The notes under the pieces were generated by a model. That model was not told where the DNA came from. It was given only the letters and a program-made list of their open reading frames with translations, and did no database searches. A stretch of 12,098 bases of DNA from Ruminococcus sp. GTDB taxonomy: Bacteria; Bacillota_A; Clostridia; Oscillospirales; Ruminococcaceae. Where the stretch lies: the NCBI GenBank assembly GCA_017418765.1, contig JAFOMV010000034.1, positions 1 to 12,098 on the forward strand, written 5' to 3'. Below are positions 7,346 to 12,098 of the stretch, in pieces. The position numbers and the translations under genes are program-made. Each line of letters opens with the position of its first letter. The first letter of the stretch is position 1.

Positions 7346-7385
7346 GGGCTGCACAGCTGCAAATATTTAAGCAGCCATACAGCCC
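7346..7385 (-). terminator. Second hairpin after the sugar importer operon
   Basis: GGGCTG (7346-7351) pairs with CAGCCC (7380-7385), and inside it GCTGC (7356-7360) pairs with GCAGC (7371-7375), with symmetric 4-base internal loops. On the minus strand the hairpin is followed by TTTTG. It lies directly downstream of the stronger terminator, so it may be a backup terminator. It may also shield spoIIIA from read-through. Confidence 0.55.
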
Positions 7386-7387
7386 AC

Positions 7388-7414
7388 AAAAAACAGCACA
7401 CCGAAGTGTGCTGT
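7388..7414 (-). terminator. Intrinsic terminator of the sugar importer operon
   Basis: On the minus strand a perfect 9-bp stem, CAGCACAC with GTGTGCTG plus one A-T closing pair (7393-7414), encloses a TTCG loop and is followed at once by six T (7388-7393). It begins about 10 bases after the stop of the second permease. This is a textbook Rho-independent terminator. Confidence 0.9.
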
Positions 7415-7424
7415 GATTTTTGAA

Positions 7425-8321
7425 TTATTCCTTTACACCGCCAAGAGCAACACCAGCAATGATGAATCTTGAAAGGAGTATGTAAATGATTACGATAGGA
7501 AGAATTGAAAGTGCAATTGCAAGATATACTGCACCAAAATCAGTGAACTTATCAGAAGCCTGCATAGCAGAGATCATCATAGGAAGTGTCTTCTGCTTGA
7601 AGTTAGAGCTGATAAGAATCATGTTTGGTGTATAGAAGTTGTTCCAGCTTGCTATGAAGACGAAGATAGACTGTACAGCAATAGCCGGCTTCATCATAGG
7701 AAGTGCAATTGAAAGGAAAGTTCTGAACTCAGAGCATCCGTCAATACGTGCAGCTTCAACAATCTCTTTCGGGAATGAAGACTTCATGTAAGAACTCATG
7801 AAGTATACAACTGCAGGTGCTGCGATAGCAGGGATGATAAGAGGCCAGTAAGTATCTGTAAGATGAAGCTTCAGCATGAATGCTACGAAACCTGCTGATG
7901 TTACCTGCATAGGCACCATCATTACAAGAAGTATGATAGTATATGAAATATCTTTCAGTTTAAAATCATAAACCTCGATACCATATGCTGTCATAGCTGA
8001 GAAAAATACAGTAAGTACTGTTGAACAAATTGTGATAAAAAAGCTGTTTCTGTAACCGATAAGGACATTGAATATAGATAGATAGTTAACATCCTTGAAT
8101 ACCTTATCAATATTCTTGCCGAGGTTTGAACCGGGTACAAATGAAATACCGTTAACGATCTCTGTAGAACTTCTTGTAGCATTGATTAAAAGAATGTAAA
8201 TAGGAAGCAGACAGATTATAGTCAGAATAATGAACCAGATGGTCAGTATAATAGACTTTGTTCTGAGCTTAGCAGTATAGTTGTCCTTGGCCTCGCCATA
8301 TGTTTTGCTCATTTTACTCAT
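7425..8321 (-). CDS. Sugar ABC transporter permease, MalG/UgpE-like
   Basis: Inner-membrane permease of a CUT1-type carbohydrate importer; it pairs with the upstream MalF-like subunit. The 298 residues have a membrane segment at about 23-47, several more between 95 and 175, the ATPase-docking EAA loop EAARIDGCSEFRTFLSIALPMMKP (189-212), the SWNNFY motif (225-230) and the typical end RFIIAGVALGGVKE. The start at 8321 overlaps the upstream stop as ATGA, and GGAGG (8331-8335) lies 9 bases before it; an alternative ATG three codons later is less well placed. No ATPase gene follows, since a terminator comes next. An MsmX-like shared ATPase from elsewhere would be needed. The substrate cannot be told from sequence. 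Confidence 0.95.
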   Translation of the reverse strand: MSKMSKTYGEAKDNYTAKLRTKSIILTIWFIILTIICLLPIYILLINATRSSTEIVNGISFVPGSNLGKNIDKVFKDVNYLSIFNVLIGYRNSFFITICSTVLTVFFSAMTAYGIEVYDFKLKDISYTIILLVMMVPMQVTSAGFVAFMLKLHLTDTYWPLIIPAIAAPAVVYFMSSYMKSSFPKEIVEAARIDGCSEFRTFLSIALPMMKPAIAVQSIFVFIASWNNFYTPNMILISSNFKQKTLPMMISAMQASDKFTDFGAVYLAIALSILPIVIIYILLSRFIIAGVALGGVKE

Positions 8322-9364
8322 ACACCAAAACCTCCAAACTGCTTAGAAGCAAACTTCTCCTGTTTTGCTTTCTTCCTATTCTGCTTCTTCTTAGCGATAG
8401 CATCCTTGTCTCTTGTCATATAGAATGCGATACATCCGAGAATAAGAGTAATGAAGAACAGTATAACAGATGCTGCACCTGCGTAACCCATCTTAGGATC
8501 TACCTGATCGTGGAAATATTCGTAGATGTATACCGCAACTGTTTTGAGGTTATTGCTGACCTTATTAGGATCCTTATGATAGAGATAAGGAATATCGAAC
8601 ATCTGGAGACCACCGATCATAGATGTTACAAGAGTGTAAGCAAGGATAGGGCTCAGCAGAGGGAGAGTTATCTTCCAGAAAGTCTGCATACCTGTAGCAC
8701 CGTCGATGCTTGCAGCTTCGAACAGTGATGGGTTGAGACCCTGAATACCTGACATAAGCATGATCATGGTATTACCGAACCACATCCATGTCTGGATAAA
8801 CATAACAACACCACGGGACTGCCACATACCCGTAACGAACTTGACTGTATCGTATTTTTCGCCGGGCAGTTCCTTTACGATCCCAATTTTATGGAGAAGA
8901 AGGTTGATAGCACCGGGAAGATTCTGTGCTTCACCGCAGAGCTGAAGGAAAAGAACAGCAACTGAAGCGGCTGTAATGATGTTAGGAAGGTACATTACTA
9001 CCTTGAAGAAGCCCTTTGCTGGTATCTTAGTATTTGCCTCTGTGAACCATACAGCAAGTGTAAGAGACAGAATGAGCTGAGGAATAAAGTTACCTACCCA
9101 AAGTATGACAGTATTTTTTAAAGACATGAAAAAAGTTTTGCTGACGTTTTTGGCAGTACGGTTACCGACAGCAAAAAGAATAGTCTTATAGTTATCGAGA
9201 CCAACGAAATGAGAATCCTTATTATCCTGGAAAGAAAGGATAAAAGTATTGATCAGTGGCCATAACTGGAAAAAGAAATAAACAAGAAAGAAAGGCAGAA
9301 TGAAAAGATAGCCATATTTAGCATAGCTGATTGATTTAATTCGCCTCTGTGCAGCTGATGCCAT
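8318..9364 (-). CDS. Sugar ABC transporter permease, MalF/UgpA-like
   Basis: First membrane subunit of the CUT1-type importer. The 348 residues have an N-terminal membrane segment (about 18-45, ending in LSFQD and followed by FVGLDNY, typical of the family), further segments between 80 and 205, the EAA loop EAASIDGATGMQTFWKITLP (216-235) and a last segment (about 297-316). The C-terminal tail of about 30 residues is very rich in lysine and is longer than usual, presumably cytoplasmic. A GTG two codons earlier is in frame. I chose the ATG at 9364 because GGAGG stands 8 bases before it. The gene follows the binding protein after a 101-base gap with a strong hairpin, and overlaps the next permease by 4 bases. 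Confidence 0.95.
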   Translation of the reverse strand: MASAAQRRIKSISYAKYGYLFILPFFLVYFFFQLWPLINTFILSFQDNKDSHFVGLDNYKTILFAVGNRTAKNVSKTFFMSLKNTVILWVGNFIPQLILSLTLAVWFTEANTKIPAKGFFKVVMYLPNIITAASVAVLFLQLCGEAQNLPGAINLLLHKIGIVKELPGEKYDTVKFVTGMWQSRGVVMFIQTWMWFGNTMIMLMSGIQGLNPSLFEAASIDGATGMQTFWKITLPLLSPILAYTLVTSMIGGLQMFDIPYLYHKDPNKVSNNLKTVAVYIYEYFHDQVDPKMGYAGAASVILFFITLILGCIAFYMTRDKDAIAKKKQNRKKAKQEKFASKQFGGFGV

Positions 9365-9404
9365 ACACACACCCTCCCATATAGTGAATATTTGATAAAT
9401 ATGC

Positions 9405-9434
9405 GCCTACGGAATACATCAGTATTCCGTAGGC
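9405..9434 (-). other. Perfect 13-bp intercistronic hairpin
   Basis: GCCTACGGAATAC (9405-9417) pairs without mismatch with GTATTCCGTAGGC (9422-9434) around a 4-base loop. It lies between the binding-protein stop and the first permease start. On the minus strand it is followed by GCATATTTATC, not a T run, so it looks like a partial terminator or an mRNA-stabilising structure. Such structures commonly let the binding protein be made in excess over the permeases. Confidence 0.85.
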
Positions 9435-9465
9435 AACAATCTTAGGAATTTAAAATATAACGGAA

Positions 9466-10944
9466 TTATTCATCCCAATCGAGTGATGTGATGTCCTCAG
9501 ATACGAGATCCTTGAATGCCTCAACAGTGTCTTCCCATGAAGCGCCGCCCTCGAGGTATTCTTCCCTAACAGCGTTGATGAAGTCAGTCTTAACTGTTGC
9601 ATCATACTCTGTGATAAGGCCGTTGAAGTTGATCTGCTTAGCATTCTCAGCAAGAGCAGCGTAGAAGTTCTGGCCGCCCATGTTGTCTGTGATCTTCTTG
9701 TTGAATACTGTATCAGATGAGATAAGGTCATCCATAACCTTGCTGTTGTTTACATACTCAGGCTTAGATGTTGCATATGCAGCCATCTGAGCTTCGTCTG
9801 ATGTAGCAGATACGATGAAGTCACGAGCTTCTTCACCGTTGTCAGTAGCAGGATTAACAACGATCCATGTACCGCCCCAGTAGAATGGCTGAGGTCCCTC
9901 ACAAACAGCCCACTTGCCGTATGTAGCGCCGCCTTCGCCGCCTGCAGCATCGAGAGCGAATCCGCCGAAGCCCCAAGTTGATACGAAGTAACCCATGCAA
10001 GTATCATTTGTACCAGCTGCTGTCCACTCGTCAGACCACTGGGTGTTCTTTGTGATACCGTCGTTATCCCAGAGTTCCTTAGCTGTCTTAGCGAAGTCCT
10101 CACAGAAATCATCGATCTGGAGCTTGTTGTCAACTACCCAAGGAGCTGTACGTCCGCAAGCGTAAGCCTGCCACATACCGCCGAGTGTATCAGCAAGAGC
10201 TGTCTTGTGATCTGATGCCTCAGCAACTTCCTTAGCAGCAGCAACGAACTTATCCCAGTCGCCGATCTTTTCCTGCATAGCCTCAGGATCCTCAACGCCG
10301 AGGAAATCCTTAGCGAGGTCAGATCTGTAGTAGAAGCCGCCTGCTGCAGCCTGCCATGAAACGCCCTTACGAACGCCGTTCTTATCCTTACCGATCTCAT
10401 CAGTATAGCTGTAGATGTTAGAGAAATCGCTGTCGCCAAGACCGAGCTTATCGAGAGCAAGTGTCTTCTCATCATCGTTGATGTACTTGAGAGCCCAGTC
10501 AGCTTCACAGAAGTAAACATCGAGGTCATCGCCGCTCTTGAAGAGGTTGTCATACTTCTCAGCTGCGTCGCCGCCGCCTACACCGAAGTTGATGAACTTG
10601 ATGCTTGAATCAGCTGTATTATCTGTAACTGCTGCTGCGTCAAGGCCCTTCCACTGAGCGATGAGGTAAGGAACATCGTCTGCGTTCCAAGCAGCAACTG
10701 TGAATGTATCTCCGCCTGTGCCTACAGAAGCGTCGATCTCACCTGTGCTCTCTGTTGCTTCAGAAGACTCTTCGTCAGAAGACTCCTCCTCAGATGATTC
10801 TTCCTCAGATGACTCCTCAACTGAAGACTCTGGCTGTGAAGATGAAGATGAAGATGACTTCTCGTCAGTGCCACAGCTTGCGAATGCAGTAGCTGACATT
10901 GCGAGAGTAGCTACTAATGCTAATGTTTTCTTAAGTGTGTTCAT
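9466..10944 (-). CDS. Sugar ABC transporter substrate-binding lipoprotein
   Basis: Extracellular solute-binding protein (family 1 type) that would deliver a carbohydrate to the two downstream permeases. The 492 residues begin with a lipoprotein signal peptide (MNTLKKTLALVATLAMSATAFAS, lipid Cys at 24; the lipobox FASC has Phe at -3, slightly atypical). A low-complexity Ser/Glu linker (about 30-68) tethers the domain to the membrane. The mature domain starts at about TFTVAAWNADDVPYLIAQW (80-98) and contains the family-like inter-lobe segment FYWGGTWIVVNPATDNGEEARDFI. AAGGAGG lies 9 bases before the ATG. It is first in the operon, preceded by an unusually long leader. The substrate is unknown; a plant-derived oligosaccharide is a guess from the dockerin neighbour. 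Confidence 0.93.
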   Translation of the reverse strand: MNTLKKTLALVATLAMSATAFASCGTDEKSSSSSSSQPESSVEESSEEESSEEESSDEESSEATESTGEIDASVGTGGDTFTVAAWNADDVPYLIAQWKGLDAAAVTDNTADSSIKFINFGVGGGDAAEKYDNLFKSGDDLDVYFCEADWALKYINDDEKTLALDKLGLGDSDFSNIYSYTDEIGKDKNGVRKGVSWQAAAGGFYYRSDLAKDFLGVEDPEAMQEKIGDWDKFVAAAKEVAEASDHKTALADTLGGMWQAYACGRTAPWVVDNKLQIDDFCEDFAKTAKELWDNDGITKNTQWSDEWTAAGTNDTCMGYFVSTWGFGGFALDAAGGEGGATYGKWAVCEGPQPFYWGGTWIVVNPATDNGEEARDFIVSATSDEAQMAAYATSKPEYVNNSKVMDDLISSDTVFNKKITDNMGGQNFYAALAENAKQINFNGLITEYDATVKTDFINAVREEYLEGGASWEDTVEAFKDLVSEDITSLDWDE

Positions 10945-11019
10945 TAGATTTTTCCTCCTTAAATATGTATATCATACCTCTTGCGGGTAAGATATTCGTG
11001 AATAATAAATAATAATGGT

Positions 11020-11373
11020 GTGTTACGGATCCCTCAAGGGCTTGTTCAGCCCGTGTGAATGTCCTCACCCAAGGCTAAAACATCACCCTTCGTTCACCGT
11101 TTGCGACTGCTATTTGGCGCAGTCTATAGAACATGGACCTTACGTCCGTTTGTTTCAGTACAAAGACAATCAAAGCATTACGGATTACCCAAATATGAAG
11201 CCTTGGTTTCATATGCTACGGCGGCACGTGAATGGGGATGTGTTCCGCAGGCACGAGCCATTGCTTTCGCATTTCGCCTTGGCAGTCAAACCCGTGTGAG
11301 ATTCATCAGGGATACTGCCAAGTACGGCACTATCCAAGCCCCTTCTCACTACAATGTTTCGGACTGCTTTTGT
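11020..11373 (-). ncRNA. Candidate structured RNA or long 5' leader of the importer operon
   Basis: This GC-richer island between AT-rich flanks starts at the predicted start point of a strong promoter and has no credible gene. On the minus strand it can form several hairpins: GGATA-G-TGCC with GGCA-G-TATCC (11310-11335, 9 pairs and one G-G mismatch) enclosed by GTGAGA with TCTCAC (11344-11349 and 11296-11301); ATATGAA with TTCATAT (11193-11214); GACTGC with GCAGTC (11105-11124); GGAC with GTCC (11135-11147); GTGA-TGT with ACA-t-TCAC (about 11055-11088); and GGGCT with AGCCC (11038-11052). I do not recognise RNase P, tmRNA, 6S, SRP RNA, a T-box or a known riboswitch. It could be a leader, an independent RNA, or a decayed mobile element. 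The ends are estimates. Confidence 0.5.
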
Positions 11374-11379
11374 ACTACA

Positions 11380-11408
11380 AATATACCGTATTTTTTGTCT
11401 AAAGTCAA
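11380..11408 (-). promoter_or_regulatory. Strong sigma-A type promoter (P2) upstream of the RNA island and importer operon
   Basis: On the minus strand TTGACT (11403-11408) and TATATT (11380-11385) are separated by exactly 17 bases. The start point would be near 11373, giving a leader of about 430 bases before the binding-protein ATG. I find no comparably good promoter between the island and the gene. Confidence 0.8.
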
Positions 11409-11433
11409 TAATCTGAATCGTTCCTTAATCTTT

Positions 11434-11460
11434 TTTGAACACTTTGTACACTTTCAACAC
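11434..11460. repeat. Three tandem 9-bp repeats, candidate operator
   Basis: Three adjacent 9-mers, TTTGAACAC, TTTGTACAC and TTTCAACAC on the plus strand (GTGTnnAAA on the minus strand), run without a gap. They lie 25 bases upstream of the P2 -35 box and just downstream of the start point of P1. That is a natural position for an activator of P2 or a repressor of P1. No known regulator box is recognised. Confidence 0.7.
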
Positions 11461-11473
11461 GGCTTTTTTAGCA

Positions 11474-11504
11474 ATTATAACACAAATAACAGTCTCAATT
11501 TCAA
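11474..11504 (-). promoter_or_regulatory. Possible upstream promoter (P1)
   Basis: TATAAT (11474-11479) is preceded by TGT on the minus strand, giving an extended -10. A TTGAAA (11499-11504) lies 19 bases upstream, longer than ideal but tolerable with an extended -10. Transcription would start near 11467, immediately before the triple repeat, and read through P2. Confidence 0.5.
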
Positions 11505-11521
11505 AAAGTTACAAAACGGTA

Positions 11522-11540
11522 AAGAGACAATATGCCTCTT
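11522..11540 (-). terminator. Weak terminator candidate after the dockerin gene
   Basis: On the minus strand AAGAGGC pairs with GTCTCTT (7 pairs, one G-T wobble) around a 5-base loop. It is followed by TACCGTTTTG, a poor T run. It is the only plausible transcript-end structure I see between the dockerin gene stop and promoter P1. Confidence 0.3.
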
Positions 11541-11627
11541 ATTACACAATGAAAAGCTGAATCTTTTATTGCAATTGCCTAAGCCTCACAAAAAACAATG
11601 CTGTATTTGGTCAAATTTATAGCAGAA

Positions 11628-12098
11628 TTATACAGGTCGTACATAACCATTATTTTTTACTGATTCTCTTGCGTAGTAAGTTATTATGTCTGTGGCATCC
11701 CTTCCATCGATAACATCATTCTCATCAGTGTCACAGTATGGGATCACTTCGCTGTCAAGAACACCTTTTCCTCCTGATGATATCTGAGCATAATGTGTAA
11801 GCACAAGTGTAGCATCTCTGCCGTCAACTATCCCGTTTTTGTCGGCATCACGCTTTAAAAGTATAGTCAGCAGCTTTACCTTTGAGGCAAATTCAGTATC
11901 GGCTGCTTTTTTTCTTATTATATAATGTGTTTTCGATTCAAGCTCAGGCGAATATGCGCTAAATGTATACAAGACTGAATTAAGCTCTTTCTCATCAGAG
12001 ATACCATAGCTGTCAGACATCAGCTTTACAAATTTTTCCCTTTCATTTTCATATTTGTAATCTTCAAACCACTGACCTATAATATCTTTCTCAGTTTC
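11628..12098 (-). CDS. Dockerin-bearing protein, C-terminal part (cut by window edge)
   Basis: The frame is open to the window edge at 12098, leaving 156 residues of a longer protein. The last 75 residues or so are a type I-like dockerin, the calcium-binding module that docks secreted proteins onto cohesins. The two repeats are DADKNGIVDGRDATLVLTHYAQ (84-105) and DTDENDVIDGRDATDIITYYAR (123-144). In each repeat the Asp/Asn at loop positions 1, 3, 5, 9 and 12 needed for calcium are present. The preceding 80 residues (helical, charged, with IIGQWFEDYKYENEREKFVKLM) match nothing I recognise and show no catalytic motif. An internal ATG at 12020 is not the start, since the frame and the sequence style continue upstream of it. 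A secreted protein with an N-terminal signal peptide is expected off the edge. Confidence 0.88.
   Translation of the reverse strand, partial: ETEKDIIGQWFEDYKYENEREKFVKLMSDSYGISDEKELNSVLYTFSAYSPELESKTHYIIRKKAADTEFASKVKLLTILLKRDADKNGIVDGRDATLVLTHYAQISSGGKGVLDSEVIPYCDTDENDVIDGRDATDIITYYARESVKNNGYVRPV

Noticed and set aside
9450..10553. Minus-strand open frames of 93-139 codons in a second frame inside the binding-protein gene
   Set aside because: They are Ser/Arg/Leu-rich shadows of the biased codon use of the real gene and have no independent start signals.
10700..10990. Plus-strand acidic Ser/Asp-rich open frame opposite the binding-protein N-terminus
   Set aside because: It is the mirror of the Ser/Glu codon repeat on the other strand.
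11160..11270. Small leader peptides on the minus strand of the island (18 and 27 codons starting near 11270)
   Set aside because: The ATG codons lack convincing ribosome sites, and the two frames overlap each other and the predicted stems.
11020..11373. Possible remnant of an IS200/IS605-type element or its guide RNA
   Set aside because: The 3' hairpin and GC content recall such elements, but I find no TnpA or TnpB coding motif, no zinc-finger cysteine pairs and no recognisable ends. I leave it only as an alternative to check by BLAST.
11400..11430. Catabolite repression (cre) site near promoter P2
   Set aside because: GGAACGATTCA is the closest match but lacks the required left half.
11434..11460. 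CRISPR array or plasmid-type iterons
   Set aside because: The repeats are only 9 bp with no spacers, there are three copies, and no cas or rep gene is in the window.
11059..11622. Plus-strand open frame of 187 codons through the intergenic region, and a shorter one at 11015-11299
   Set aside because: Neither has a ribosome site, and the composition changes mid-frame from Arg/Ala-rich to Asn/Leu-rich as it crosses AT-rich promoter DNA. It also runs over two minus-strand promoters. I read it as a chance opening across a structured region.
1..12098. tRNA, rRNA, tmRNA or RNase P genes
   Set aside because: No T-loop GGTTCGAATCC-type sequence, no rRNA landmarks and no RNase P conserved cores were seen on either strand.

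Overview
The window looks like a chromosomal segment of a Ruminococcus-like member of the Clostridia (Oscillospiraceae). The reasons are a complete spoIIIA sporulation operon, Gram-positive ribosome binding sites (AAAGGAGG type) in front of most genes, a lipoprotein sugar-binding ABC importer without its own ATPase, and a protein ending in a two-repeat dockerin of the DGRDAT type found in ruminococcal fibre-degrading bacteria. Every gene I accept lies on the minus strand, so biological order runs from high to low coordinates. The species assignment is an inference from gene content.

From right to left: 12098-11628 is the C-terminal part of a dockerin-bearing protein, cut by the window edge. 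Next comes a 683-base gene-free stretch (10945-11627). It holds two promoters, a triple 9-bp tandem repeat between them, and a roughly 350-base GC-richer, hairpin-rich island that I read as an unrecognised structured RNA or a long 5' leader. It leads into a three-gene sugar importer: lipoprotein binding protein (10944-9466), MalF-like permease (9364-8318) and MalG-like permease (8321-7425). A perfect 13-bp hairpin sits between the first two genes, and two tandem hairpins, at least one a good intrinsic terminator, follow the last.

The middle of the window is spoIIIAA to spoIIIAH (7288-2656), eight tightly packed genes encoding the mother-cell part of the SpoIIIA-SpoIIQ feeding-tube complex of sporulation. 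All eight are present with normal domain content and no frameshifts.

The left end is a housekeeping cluster with its own promoter inside the spoIIIAH/yqhY gap: an Asp23-family yqhY gene, nusB, a TsaD/Kae1-like (peptidase M22 family) paralogue, and the start of xseA, cut at base 1. Bacillus subtilis has accB-accC between spoIIIA and yqhY, and folD between nusB and xseA. Here the acc genes are absent and the TsaD-like gene sits in the folD position. The leader of yqhY contains a perfect 15-bp inverted repeat.

The most interesting unexplained signal is the promoter, tandem-repeat and structured-RNA block at about 11020-11504 upstream of the sugar importer.
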